A stretch of 64,000 nucleotides of DNA from Thalassospira sp. TSL5-1 (lineage in GTDB: Bacteria > Pseudomonadota > Alphaproteobacteria > Rhodospirillales > Thalassospiraceae), in NCBI RefSeq assembly GCF_001907695.1, contig NZ_KV880637.1:1488001-1552000 (forward strand), in the 5' to 3' direction. The position numbers and the translations under genes were made by a program. Shown here piece after piece: positions 36,657 through 44,844 of the stretch (positions within the stretch are counted from its first letter, which is position 1; every line of letters begins with the position of its first letter). Under the pieces are notes generated by a model that was not told where the DNA came from, did no database searches, and saw only the letters and a list, made by a program, of their open reading frames with translations.

Positions 36657-38354
36657 ATGCCGGTAAAAACAGCCTATACGTACGAAGTGCGTGTCAGGCG
36701 GGATGATCGATGGATCATTCACGCCACCTACGAGAGCGAAAAAGAAGCCACCAGCGACGCAGAGAATTTGCTGCGGGGCAAGGTTGCGGCTGTGCGCGTT
36801 GTCCGGGATTGGGAACGCGAGGACGGTCGTCATATCGAAAAGGTTCTTCTGGAAAAAGAAGGACAGGGCGGTGGCGACGATGACCAGATTCGTGTCACCC
36901 CCATTGAAGACGCGCCCTTGTGCGAAACGGATGAAGACTTGCTGGGGGTGGAAAGCCGTTCCACCATCAACAGGCTGTTGCGCCGATATTTTGAACAGGA
37001 AGTACTGACCCCGACCGAGGTGATGTACAATTTCAAGAATATGCGCAAGCTGATGTATCATGATACATTGCTGCCCAGTGCTGTTGACCGTGTTGCGACC
37101 ATCCATTCGCGCACGACAGAGGGCAACCATATTGAAGCCTCCAACAAACTGCACCGTGCGATTGACACACTAGCCGCCCGGGCGCGCCAGGTGGAAAAAT
37201 ACGACTTGCCGCAGTTCGAGGATGCCACCATTACCGAGGTGCGCCGCGAAATCAAAAGTTTGCGCCTGGCGGAAGATACCGATTTTCTGACAATGGTTGC
37301 CCTGACGCGCGAATTGTCCTCGTCGCGGAGCTGGATTGGAAAGCTGGATTTTGCCCTGAAGGTTAAGGGGGATCCTGAGGATGACGGCGCGCGCGCAATG
37401 GTGGACGACGTGGTGGCCGATATTTTGGGATCACCTGTTGCATTGAAGGATTTGTTGGGGCCATCGCGCAGTTTTGGCGATGCGGTTTTGCTGCATATTG
37501 ATCTGGCTTTGGGCAAGGCAAAAGGAAACCGGGGGGCGGCCCAGGATGTACTGGATTTGCTTAATCCCCTTTTTGCTGCGGGCCTGCTGCCCAAGGCGCA
37601 ATTTGTGATGTTTGACTATGTTGCCCGTGAACTCAAAAGTGCCAATTCTCTTTCGCGCCATGACGGCGATGCCGACCAGCTTGTGCAGATTTTGGATCGG
37701 CTGTTAAACGCTGATGGTGTTGTTTTTGGTCAGCCGATGGTGGAAGCCTTGATCGAGCGCGGGGCGCGTATCCGCAATGTCGGGGGCAGCCGTGCTTTTG
37801 GCGAAGGGGTCGAGGAAATTGCCGGGTGTCTGGCACCGGGCTGGCGCCGGTTGGCGTTTTTGTCCGAGGTGACGCAAAGCGAACGCGCCGCCCATATTCA
37901 GGATGAATTGGCGGCACTGACACGAAAAACAGTCGCCGATATGCGCGGGCTTCGGGCGTTTTGCGGCCCCAAGGCAAAGCCGCGCGAGAAAATGGCGCTG
38001 GTCACGCAAATGCACGAAAAAGTATCCCGGTCCAATTTTGTCGAAGATCTGAAGCGGGATTTGGGAGAAAAACTTGATAATGGTCTGGCCGATTATTTGA
38101 TGCGCGAAAAGGTCATTGAACGCATTGATAACCCGACGCTGCATTTGCGCCAACGTGCCTATATGCTGGTGAAATTCTGTTCCAGCGGCGTTTTGATCGA
38201 GGGGAAATCGGCGACAATGGCCCGCAAAAGGGTGGTTGGTTACTTGCGCCAACCCAATTTTACCGACCGGCTGGTTGATGATTTGACCGAAACACAGGAA
38301 AAAGAAGGCACGCTACGCGATTTTTATGCCCTGTTGCAACGAAGCGGTTTTTAG
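36657..38354 (+). CDS. Conserved hypothetical protein, 565 residues
   Basis: I do not recognise this protein. It is hydrophilic, with no signal peptide or membrane segment, so probably cytoplasmic. The first about 65 residues (YEVRVRRDDRWIIHATYES, then VAAVRVVRDWERE) look like a small beta-rich domain in which tyrosine/arginine strands are followed by a helix that spans the residue-rich SEKEATSDAENLL. The rest (about 95-565) is alpha-helical with many Arg/Glu/Leu, including LTPTEVMYNFKNMRKLMY and LVTQMHEKVSRSNFVEDLKRDLGE. GGGGAG lies upstream of the ATG. It stands alone, 265 bp after the autotransporter, and is followed by a strong terminator. No catalytic motif found. Confidence 0.75.
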   Translation: MPVKTAYTYEVRVRRDDRWIIHATYESEKEATSDAENLLRGKVAAVRVVRDWEREDGRHIEKVLLEKEGQGGGDDDQIRVTPIEDAPLCETDEDLLGVESRSTINRLLRRYFEQEVLTPTEVMYNFKNMRKLMYHDTLLPSAVDRVATIHSRTTEGNHIEASNKLHRAIDTLAARARQVEKYDLPQFEDATITEVRREIKSLRLAEDTDFLTMVALTRELSSSRSWIGKLDFALKVKGDPEDDGARAMVDDVVADILGSPVALKDLLGPSRSFGDAVLLHIDLALGKAKGNRGAAQDVLDLLNPLFAAGLLPKAQFVMFDYVARELKSANSLSRHDGDADQLVQILDRLLNADGVVFGQPMVEALIERGARIRNVGGSRAFGEGVEEIAGCLAPGWRRLAFLSEVTQSERAAHIQDELAALTRKTVADMRGLRAFCGPKAKPREKMALVTQMHEKVSRSNFVEDLKRDLGEKLDNGLADYLMREKVIERIDNPTLHLRQRAYMLVKFCSSGVLIEGKSATMARKRVVGYLRQPNFTDRLVDDLTETQEKEGTLRDFYALLQRSGF

Positions 38355-38387
38355 CCTTTTTTGCTGGTATTATTTAGGCTTGGCTCC

Positions 38388-38423
38388 CAAAACGCCCCGG
38401 ATTTTTCCCCGTGGGCGTTTTTG
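38388..38423 (+). terminator. Rho-independent terminator after the 565-residue protein gene
   Basis: Arms CAAAACGCCC (38388-38397) and GGGCGTTTTTG (38413-38423) pair over nine or more bases with a 15-base loop; the 3' arm runs into TTTTTGTTT. Lies 34 bp after the stop. Confidence 0.85.
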
Positions 38424-38537
38424 TTTGCCGGGACGTTTGGGGACGGAGGTGCTCATTGGCAAGATTGGTGGGGTGTTTGTCATTGTTGCCAGCGGCATCT
38501 GGCGGCACAATGGCTGGCATCATACAGGAGCCACCCG

Positions 38538-39590
38538 ATGACCCGTTTCACCCGGCCAGAACCGCATAAAAGAATGATCGCCTGTTATGCCTTTGATCAG
38601 GTCATGAGCCTGGATGTAACGGGGCCTTTGCAGGTGTTTGCCTCGGCCAATTCCGAATTGGTACGGCAGGGCAACCCGCCGCTTTATGATCTTGTCATCT
38701 TTGCCGAAAATGCTGGGCCCGTTATGACATCGGCAGGCATCAAGCTGTATGCCGACCTGACACGGGCCGATATTGACCCCGCCGGGATGGATACCATTCT
38801 TGTGCCCGGTGGTGATGGCATTGATACGGTGTGCGACCAGCACGATGTTGTGGCCTGGTTTCGGATGGCAGCACAGTCTTGCGACAGGGTGGGGTCGGTA
38901 TGTTCGGGGGCTCTGTTGTTGGCGGCGGCCGGGTTACTCGATGGCCGGATGGCAACAACCCACTGGTCGCGCTGTGATCAGATGCGTATGACTTATCCGG
39001 CCATCGGTCTGGTGGAAAATCGCCTGCACACGTATGACCCGGACGGATTGGACGGGGATGGTCACATCTTTACCTCTGCCGGTGTCACGGCCGGGATCGA
39101 CCTGGCCCTGGCATTGCTGGAGCATGATTGCGGGCGGGCAATGGCGCTGGCGGTCGCTCGCCGTTTGGTGATGTTCCTAAAGCGGCCCGGTGGGCAGGCG
39201 CAATTTAGCGCCTATTTGACCCCGGCCATTGGCGCATCGGCGCAATTGGCCGAATTGCTGGACTGGCTGCCAGTCAATTTGCAGGCAGACCTGTCTCTAG
39301 AAGCATTGGCAGCACAGGCCCGAATGTCACCCCGGACATTCTCGCGGGTTTTTACCCGTGACCTTGGCATGACCCCGGCCCGATATGTGGAGCGATTGCG
39401 TGTGGAAGCCGCACGCGGGCTTTTGATGGAGGGCGATATTTCAATCAGCCGGGTTGCCAGCGTATGTGGATTTGGCCATCCCGAAACCATGCGCAGGGCG
39501 TTTCACCGGCAGCTTTCGATCAGTCCGCAGGATTATGCTGATCGTTTCGGGGCAAGCGTGCTTGCGGATATGCCTGCCAGCGCCGACTGA
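38538..39590 (+). CDS. GlxA-family transcriptional regulator (AraC type)
   Basis: A 350-residue regulator with an N-terminal DJ-1/PfpI-like domain (about 15-190) and a C-terminal AraC HTH pair. The domain keeps the elbow SVCSGALLL, with Cys in the place of the amidotransferase nucleophile. The HTH region is MSPRTFSRVFTRDLGMTPARY then SRVASVCGFGHPETMRRAFHR. Relatives include FtrA, GbdR, ArgR and CdhR, which respond to small amino or onium compounds, so a ligand of this kind is possible. The start ATG at 38538 has CAGGAG seven bases upstream. It may regulate the MFS gene 28 bp downstream on the same strand. Confidence 0.88.
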   Translation: MTRFTRPEPHKRMIACYAFDQVMSLDVTGPLQVFASANSELVRQGNPPLYDLVIFAENAGPVMTSAGIKLYADLTRADIDPAGMDTILVPGGDGIDTVCDQHDVVAWFRMAAQSCDRVGSVCSGALLLAAAGLLDGRMATTHWSRCDQMRMTYPAIGLVENRLHTYDPDGLDGDGHIFTSAGVTAGIDLALALLEHDCGRAMALAVARRLVMFLKRPGGQAQFSAYLTPAIGASAQLAELLDWLPVNLQADLSLEALAAQARMSPRTFSRVFTRDLGMTPARYVERLRVEAARGLLMEGDISISRVASVCGFGHPETMRRAFHRQLSISPQDYADRFGASVLADMPASAD

Positions 39591-39618
39591 CGAAATTTAC
39601 TTAAATCACTGATATAAA

Positions 39619-40809
39619 ATGAAAGTTGGCAACATGCTGTTACTGACAAATGGACAGGTGCGTCTGCTGTTTATTGCCCAGGCGCTCTATTGGGTGTGTT
39701 CAATGGTGGGCATTACCCTGACGTCGCTTGTAGGTGTGCAATTGGCCCCTTATGCCAGCCTGGCAACCCTGCCTTTGGGGTTGCTGGTTTTGGGTAATCT
39801 TGGGGGCGTGCAACCGATTTCGATTTACATGCAACGACATGGGCGCAGGGCCGGTTTGATGATCGGCGCATTTTGCGGGGTGATTGGGGCGCTTATCGCT
39901 TCGCTTGGGGTGTGGTGGGGCAGTTTTACCGTGTTCTGCATGGGTGCGGTGCCGATTGGGATTTATCAGGCATCGGCGCGCTATTATCGTTATGTCGCAC
40001 TGGAAGCCGTTGAAAGCCAACATAAGGGGCGGGCGGCGGCCTATGTCACGGGCGGGGGCGTGCTTGCAGCACTCGTCGCGCCAGAATTGGCGGTTTGGGC
40101 GCGTGATGCGCTGGTTATCCCGTTTCTGGGCGCGTATCTGGTGATGGTGCTGATGTCGGTATTGGCGATCATCTTGCTTGCTGCCGTTCAGCCCGGCGAC
40201 ATACCGGCCCGTATTCCCAATGGGGCAGCGGTGATGCGTGAATTGTTATTGCGGCCCAAAATCTTTTCCGCGGTTGCCATTGCTGCCATCGGGCAGGGTG
40301 TTATGGTTCTGATCATGACAGCGACGCCGCTGGCGATGAAGTTTTGCGGATTTGATATTACCCAGTCATCGGAGGTGATCCGCTGGCATTTCATCGGCAT
40401 GTTTTTGCCAGCCTTTGCTGCCGGGCCGCTGATAGACACGCTGGGCGCCAGAAAGGTTGCGGCATTTGGATCGGTCATTTTAATGATCAGTGCCGTTGTT
40501 GCCCTTTTCGGGCTTGATAAATCCCATTTCCTGATCAGTTCGCTATTATTGGGAACGGGTTGGAATTTGATGTTGCTGGCAGGTACAACCCTGCTGGGCG
40601 AAGGGCACAGCCCTTCGGAGCGCGGACATGCCCAGGCGGTGATGGAGCTTGCAAACGGTGTACTGGGTGCTGTGGCGTCGTTTGCCGCTGGAATGCTGAT
40701 TGTCAATGCCGGGTGGGAATCGCTTAATATCGGTTTGGTACCGGTGGTGCTATTTGGTTTGGGCATTATGGCGTTTTGCAACCGGCCCGCACGGCAGACC
40801 TCCCCGTAA
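39619..40809 (+). CDS. MFS transporter
   Basis: Major facilitator superfamily carrier of 396 residues with 12 predicted membrane segments. Motifs such as GNLGGVQPISIYMQRHGRR (near residues 55-74) replace the usual loop 2-3 signature, and the substrate cannot be told. The ATG at 39619 lies 28 bp after the GlxA-like gene; a second in-frame ATG at 39634 is an alternative start. Neither has an obvious ribosome site, which fits translational coupling to the regulator gene. A hairpin follows at 40844-40867. Confidence 0.8.
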   Translation: MKVGNMLLLTNGQVRLLFIAQALYWVCSMVGITLTSLVGVQLAPYASLATLPLGLLVLGNLGGVQPISIYMQRHGRRAGLMIGAFCGVIGALIASLGVWWGSFTVFCMGAVPIGIYQASARYYRYVALEAVESQHKGRAAAYVTGGGVLAALVAPELAVWARDALVIPFLGAYLVMVLMSVLAIILLAAVQPGDIPARIPNGAAVMRELLLRPKIFSAVAIAAIGQGVMVLIMTATPLAMKFCGFDITQSSEVIRWHFIGMFLPAFAAGPLIDTLGARKVAAFGSVILMISAVVALFGLDKSHFLISSLLLGTGWNLMLLAGTTLLGEGHSPSERGHAQAVMELANGVLGAVASFAAGMLIVNAGWESLNIGLVPVVLFGLGIMAFCNRPARQTSP

Positions 40810-40843
40810 GGTGCGATCATCGCCTATTGATAGATACAAAAAG

Positions 40844-40867
40844 CCCGCCGGGGGATAGTCCGGCGGG
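40844..40867 (+). terminator. Hairpin terminator after MFS gene
   Basis: Stem CCCGCCGG (40844-40851) with CCGGCGGG (40860-40867), loop of eight bases, followed by TCAGTTTTG. Intrinsic terminator likely, with an imperfect T-run. Confidence 0.65.
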
Positions 40868-40971
40868 TCAGTTTTGTGGGGTATTTGCAGGATTATGAAA
40901 ATACCCCGGCGCGATTCGCAATAAATGCCCGCCACAAAAGGGGTAATGTGGCGTGTAACAGGCTGAATAAT

Positions 40972-40995
40972 AAAAAAGCCAGCGATTACGCTGGC
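40972..40995 (-). terminator. Terminator fused to the stop codon of the 73-residue gene
   Basis: Hairpin GCCAGCG/CGCTGGC (40978-40984 with 40989-40995) with tetraloop ATTA. On the minus strand the T-run (plus-strand A's 40972-40977) follows the stem. The gene's TAA stop (40988-40986) sits inside the tetraloop, so the 5' arm encodes the last residues LQPA. Confidence 0.88.
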
Positions 40996-41207
40996 TGCAG
41001 GGTCGGTTCCGGGGTGTTTGAGGCGACGAAGTCCTTGATTTTCTGAAGGACGAAATCGCGGGAGGCGCTTTCGCGGGTTTGAAACAGAACTTCGCGTTCC
41101 CGTATCACCAGGCCCAGATAAACCGGGTCGGTGCGGTCTTCATGCTGAAGTTTCAGGGTGCGCAAAACATGGCCGTAGTCATCAGTGCTTTGATAGACGG
41201 TCCGCAT
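40986..41207 (-). CDS. Small conserved hypothetical protein
   Basis: A 73-residue soluble protein that I do not recognise. It has a ribosome site (AGGAG 8 bases before the ATG) and ends exactly in a terminator hairpin, both strong signs of a real gene. The sequence is charged: YQSTDDYGHVLRTLKLQHED then REREVLFQTRESASRDF, with a predicted helix at about 48-62. It lies alone between the MFS gene and the tRNA, divergent from the latter. No function can be offered. Confidence 0.75.
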   Translation of the reverse strand: MRTVYQSTDDYGHVLRTLKLQHEDRTDPVYLGLVIREREVLFQTRESASRDFVLQKIKDFVASNTPEPTLQPA

Positions 41208-41703
41208 CGGGTGCTCCTGCGTGTCTCTTCTTCACATCTGCGGGGGGCTCTCCCGCACGCCGACTTTATGGCAGATTTTCTTTTCGGGGCCGTGACAGCT
41301 CTGTGATTGTTTAAAGACAGTCGCAAAAAACAGTTCATAACACGGGTCCTTTATCCCGAATTTTTAACCCGGTGGATTCGGAAGCACCGATATTGTGATG
41401 GATATTGTGTGAAAAGCCGGGAAATGGCCCGGCAGTCCGGTCTTGTTCCATTCGGCGCGACAGACACAAGGACCGGCCGGGACCTTATCAACGGAAATAT
41501 TTTTGTCTGGCGAATGTACGCGCATCATTTTGCGGTTGAACAATCACGTCGTAATGACAGGAAAGGGCAGGGATTTCTCAAAAAATCACTGCTAAATGCA
41601 CAATCCTAAAAAGAAATCCGTCGATACCCGGTTTTGAGGCATTGACAGTCCCGGATCGGATGTTTAAGAAAGGCGGCGTTCCACACGGAACACCACTCAA
41701 AAC
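41208..41703. other. Intergenic region upstream of tRNA-Ser
   Basis: About 495 bp. It holds the promoter of the small minus-strand gene and the tRNA promoter at 41642-41670. A 100-codon TTG-started frame at 41307-41609 lacks a ribosome site and protein-like composition and is not called. Confidence 0.4.
41642..41670 (+). promoter_or_regulatory. Promoter of tRNA-Ser
   Basis: Consensus -35 TTGACA at 41642-41647, 17-bp spacer, and TAAGAA at 41665-41670 as a weak -10 (TTTAAG at 41663 is an alternative). Start of transcription would be about 25 bases before the mature tRNA. Confidence 0.6.
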
Positions 41704-41796
41704 GGGCAAGTGGCCGAGTGGCTGAAGGCGCTCCCCTGCTAAGGGAGTATGGGGTCAAAAGCCCCATCGAGGGTTCGAATCCCTCCTTGCCCGCCA
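41704..41796 (+). tRNA. tRNA-Ser (anticodon GCU)
   Basis: 93-nt class II tRNA. Acceptor stem GGGCAAG (41704-41710) pairs with CTTGCCC (41786-41792), discriminator G, and CCA encoded at 41794-41796. The anticodon stem CTCCC/GGGAG holds the loop CTGCTAA, anticodon GCT, for AGC/AGU codons. A long variable arm (GGGG...CCCC) and a T-arm GAGGG-TTCGAAT-CCCTC complete it. Confidence 0.97.
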
Positions 41797-41799
41797 GTG

Positions 41800-41828
41800 A
41801 AAAAGGCTCCCTTAAAGGGGGCCTTTTT
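41800..41828 (+). terminator. Terminator after tRNA-Ser
   Basis: Arms AAAAAGGCTCCC (41800-41811) and GGGGGCCTTTTT (41817-41828) pair over 12 positions with one G-T, loop TTAAA. Classic intrinsic terminator 3 bp after the CCA end. Confidence 0.88.
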
Positions 41829-41905
41829 GCGTTTCTGGCCGCTTCGATAAAAGGCTGATTTTTATCAGATTTCTGAGACAGGCCGAAAGCAGGTTCTTCG
41901 GTTCC

Positions 41906-42454
41906 TTACGTCGTTCGCTGTGCGTCCCATTCCCGTTTTAACAGGGCGTATTGCATGGTGTTTTCATAAATAGGGTTGCCGTTTGCGTCTTTTTTGAAAG
42001 ACACAAATTCGATGAAATGGCCTTCTTTGCGCATGCCCAGTTTTTTACAGAGATTTTCCGAGGGAAGATTGGTGTCTTCCACATAGGCATAGAGGCGGCG
42101 GGCATTTTGTTCGGTGAACAGGTGGTTGAACAGGGCCCGGACGGCTTCGGAGGCAAAGCCCTGGCCTTGGAATTCGGGATTAAAATGCCAGCCAACAGAA
42201 AAGACGTCTTTTTCATGTTCGTCCGGTGCAACAAAAACATCGCCAATGACCCGGCCGGAGTTTTTGTCGCAAACGGCAATATCCTCGTCACTTTTGCTGC
42301 GTTTTTCGGCCTCTTGCGCGGCTTTCTCCCTATTTTCAAGGGTTAGGGAGAAAAAGCAACTGACAGTTGGGGCGTGCAAATAGGCATAAAGATCGTCGGC
42401 ATCGTCTTTTTTGAAATTCCGCAGAACAAGACGATCCGTTTCAAGCGTTTTCAT
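41906..42454 (-). CDS. GNAT family N-acetyltransferase (RimJ/RimL-like)
   Basis: Acetyl-CoA-dependent acetyltransferase of 182 residues. The N-terminal ETDRLVLRNFKKDDADDLY is the hallmark of the Acetyltransf_3/RimJ-RimL group, and the acetyl-CoA loop is FQGQGFASEAVRAL at about 95-108, followed by N-x-x-S-x-x-L-C-x-K-L-G-M (NLPSENLCKKLGM). Substrate unknown; relatives acetylate ribosomal proteins, amines or antibiotics. It ends about 40 bp before the start of the adjacent gene region and shares strand with the AsnC-domain gene upstream. Confidence 0.9.
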   Translation of the reverse strand: MKTLETDRLVLRNFKKDDADDLYAYLHAPTVSCFFSLTLENREKAAQEAEKRSKSDEDIAVCDKNSGRVIGDVFVAPDEHEKDVFSVGWHFNPEFQGQGFASEAVRALFNHLFTEQNARRLYAYVEDTNLPSENLCKKLGMRKEGHFIEFVSFKKDANGNPIYENTMQYALLKREWDAQRTT

Positions 42455-42500
42455 GCGACCTCGCTCGCAGCCTGTAGCCTTGCCTTGGCCTCGGGATGGT

Positions 42501-42743
42501 TTAGGTAAAAGCGTTAAAGGTAATGATGGTTTGGGTGTCCTTGATATTGGGCAGGGCGTGAATTTTTTCGTTCACATAGCGGCCAATATCCTGACCATCA
42601 TCGATATAGACTTTGACCAGCAGTTCAAACGGGCCGGAAATCGAATAAACCTCGGATACACCCTCGACTTCCTCTACCAGCGCGGCAGCAACGTCGTAGG
42701 CTTTGCCAAGTTCGCATTTAACGAAAATGAAGAACGGGTGCAT
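42501..42743 (-). CDS. Stand-alone Lrp/AsnC ligand-binding (RAM) domain protein
   Basis: An 80-residue protein equal to just the C-terminal effector domain of Lrp/AsnC regulators, without the HTH. It starts HPFFIFVKCELGKAYDVAA and shows VSEVYSISGPFELLVKVY, the usual second and third strands, then TQTIITFN at the end. The ATG at 42743 has GGAG nine bases upstream, so the short form is the real gene and not a fragment. Such single-domain proteins bind amino acids as decamers and may modulate full-length Lrp proteins; the role here is not known. Confidence 0.85.
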   Translation of the reverse strand: MHPFFIFVKCELGKAYDVAAALVEEVEGVSEVYSISGPFELLVKVYIDDGQDIGRYVNEKIHALPNIKDTQTIITFNAFT

Positions 42744-42866
42744 GTTGAGGTCTCCAGACAGGATTGAACAGGACGCCAAGCTAGCTTGGTGGGCGTGACG
42801 TTTCAATAAATTGTCTGCCGGTATTTGCAAACAGGTGATTTTAAACGATTGCCCCGTTATGGGTGA

Positions 42867-43844
42867 TTAGCTGCTGCCGGGCGACTGCCGTCTAAGCCGT
42901 TCCAGATGTTCAATACGGTCGCGCACGCGGTCCGGGCTGCGGCGGCCGACACCTTCGAGCAGTGTTTCCAGAAGCGCCATGCTGGCAGCCGCACTATCCC
43001 ATGTCGTGCCGGTTTCGATTCTGACCGGGAAAACATGGCGGGCAAAACGGGCAATGGGACTGAGCCATTGATCGGTCAGCAAAATAATTCGCGCGCCCTG
43101 ATTGGCCGCCGTTTCGGCAAAGGCAATCACATCGGCCTGATAACGCCGCACATCAAAAACCAGCAAAACATCTCGCTTGCCGATATCAAGCAGATCTTCG
43201 GTCCATTTGGTATTTTGCCCCGCCACCCGGCGGACATTGGGCCGCATGGAACGCAGATGTTCATAGGTATAAACCGCAAGGGCCGAGGAAAAGCGCCCGC
43301 CCAGGACATAAACGCCGCGTTTTTGATCTGCCAACAGGCTAACCGCCCCTTCAAGTTCCGTTGGGGCAATGTTGGAAAGCGACAGGCGGATATTGGAGGT
43401 GATGGCATCGGTCATATGATGCAGTAATTCGCCCATTGGATGTGCACTCGCCGCAATTGCTGCGCGGGGCAGGGCGCTGCGTGCCAGGGGGGATTGCAGG
43501 CGTGCTTCCAGCTCCCCACGCAGGCGTGACTGCATTTCCGGATAGCTTTCAAACCCCAGCTTTCCTGCGAAGCGCAGCACAGTCGGCGCTGAAACACCAC
43601 ACCGCTCAGCAAAATTTGCCACCGTTTCCAGGCCTGCCATCGGATAATGCCCCAGCAGTGCCTGGGCCAGTTTACGCTCCGACGTGGTGAGGTCCTCAGC
43701 CTTTTGCGATATCAGTTCGGCCACAGTGGGCGGTGTGGTTTTGTTCTTGGCGTCCAAATCGGTTTCTCGTGCTTTGCTGTGGAAAAGGCAGTGATGCGCA
43801 GGGCAATGGGTGGCGGGACGCCTCTCATAGTCGATTTTGCCCAA
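42867..43844 (-). CDS. RpiR/MurR family transcriptional regulator
   Basis: A 325-residue regulator with an N-terminal RpiR HTH (SERKLAQALLGHYP, ETVANFAERCGVSAPTVLRF at about 56-92) and a C-terminal SIS sugar-isomerase domain (about 140-285, with VYVLGGRFSSALA and ARIILLTDQ). SIS domains sense phosphosugars or, in related catabolic clusters, other metabolites. The start is a TTG at 43844 with AAGGTGAT eight bases upstream. It is divergent from the TRAP operon; two palindromes TGTAA-N6-TTACA lie in the intergenic region, one 26 bp upstream of its start, so it is likely an autoregulated repressor of the transporter and enzymes. Confidence 0.9.
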   Translation of the reverse strand: MGKIDYERRPATHCPAHHCLFHSKARETDLDAKNKTTPPTVAELISQKAEDLTTSERKLAQALLGHYPMAGLETVANFAERCGVSAPTVLRFAGKLGFESYPEMQSRLRGELEARLQSPLARSALPRAAIAASAHPMGELLHHMTDAITSNIRLSLSNIAPTELEGAVSLLADQKRGVYVLGGRFSSALAVYTYEHLRSMRPNVRRVAGQNTKWTEDLLDIGKRDVLLVFDVRRYQADVIAFAETAANQGARIILLTDQWLSPIARFARHVFPVRIETGTTWDSAAASMALLETLLEGVGRRSPDRVRDRIEHLERLRRQSPGSS

Positions 43845-43869
43845 TTTGTCATATCACCTTGGATTTCAG

Positions 43870-43885
43870 TGTAATGAATTTTACA
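43870..43885. promoter_or_regulatory. RpiR-type operator, copy 1 (TGTAA-N6-TTACA)
   Basis: Perfect 5-bp arms TGTAA (43870-43874) and TTACA (43881-43885), spacer TGAATT. Only 26 bp upstream of the rpiR start codon, so binding would repress that gene. Confidence 0.7.
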
Positions 43886-43919
43886 TCAACTAACAATCTT
43901 GTCATTCATGCTAGCGTGA

Positions 43920-43935
43920 TGTAACGTCTATTACA
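43920..43935. promoter_or_regulatory. RpiR-type operator, copy 2 (TGTAA-N6-TTACA)
   Basis: Arms TGTAA (43920-43924) and TTACA (43931-43935), spacer CGTCTA. It is 50 bp (about five helical turns) from copy 1, on the same face of the DNA, allowing cooperative binding or looping. Confidence 0.7.
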
Positions 43936-44337
43936 AAGAGGCAAAAATGCCTTGTGCCACCAAAGGTGGTGAAGCCGAAAAATGACTGCCCCGACTGGCA
44001 GTTTATCGTTCTGGGAGGCGACAACACGTAACGTCCGTTGTTTCGACACTTCAGGGAGTGACGTCATATGGATAATTGCCCGCAATTTAAAAAGCGTTTT
44101 GCGCATCGTGCTCTGACTTGGGCCTTGGCCCGGGATATGCCGATGGCTGGCATTGTGCGGCCTTTTTGCATGTGATGGACAAACCTGGTGCAGGCACTGC
44201 CCAGGTCGTGCTGTGTCGGAAAAAATATTGGTAATTCAAGCCAATAGGCGGACTTGATCCGTAGGTTCGGCAAATCAGGCAAGCGGGTTATTTCGACTGT
44301 CTGGAAGGTCAGGATATCGGGGGATGGGATAGAAAAA

Positions 44338-44844
44338 ATGCCTGATGTGATCAAAGCCTATATCCGGTGGGTGGATCGGATAAATTATGTGATCGGGCGG
44401 TTCGCGATGTATATGATTTTCGCGATACTGGCGGTTCTTTTATATTCGTCTTTTACCAAAACTTTTATGTATCCGGCCCTTTGGACGCTGGAAACGGCTC
44501 AATTTTTGATGGTGGCCTATTTTCTTTTAGGTGGTGGCTATTCCATGCAGCTGGACAGCCATGTGCGTATGGACCTGTTTTATGGCTCCTGGAAGCCCAA
44601 AACCCAGGCCATCGTTGATGCCTTCACAATTTTGCTGCTGATTTTTTATCTCGCCTTTTTGCTGTATGGCGGCATTTCCTCGACGACATATGCCATCGAA
44701 TATAATGAAACCAGCTATTCAAGCTGGTCGCCGCCAATGGCACCCATCAAGATCGTCATGACATTTGGCGTGTTTTTGATGCTGTTGCAGTCGATTGCGA
44801 CTTTCTTTCGGGATGTTGCCCGTATTCGCGGGGAGGTCCTGTAA
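44338..44844 (+). CDS. TRAP transporter small permease (DctQ-like)
   Basis: Four-helix inner-membrane subunit (168 residues) of a tripartite ATP-independent periplasmic transporter. Segments at about 20-45, 50-75, 92-112 and 128-150 are hydrophobic; the DxxVRMDLFY stretch (SHVRMDLFYG) is the DctQ signature. The ATG at 44338 is preceded by GGGGGATGGG; in-frame codons back to 44254 are not supported. TAATG overlaps the next gene, so the two permeases are coupled. Confidence 0.92.
   Translation: MPDVIKAYIRWVDRINYVIGRFAMYMIFAILAVLLYSSFTKTFMYPALWTLETAQFLMVAYFLLGGGYSMQLDSHVRMDLFYGSWKPKTQAIVDAFTILLLIFYLAFLLYGGISSTTYAIEYNETSYSSWSPPMAPIKIVMTFGVFLMLLQSIATFFRDVARIRGEVL

Larger units (their letters stand above)
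43845..44337. other. Divergent regulatory region and long leader of the TRAP operon
   Basis: About 490 bp. It holds both RpiR-type palindromes (43870, 43920), two hairpins (CCACC/GGTGG at 43957-43969; ACTGCC/GGCAGT at 43985-44002) and two short open frames with ribosome sites: MPCATKGGEAEK at 43947-43985 and a 35-codon frame at 44068-44175. About 400 bases separate the second palindrome from the first TRAP start codon, long for a plain 5' UTR. Confidence 0.5.

Noticed and set aside
41307-41609. 100-codon frame before tRNA-Ser
   Set aside because: TTG start without a ribosome site; overlaps the region of the divergent small gene's promoter; composition not protein-like.
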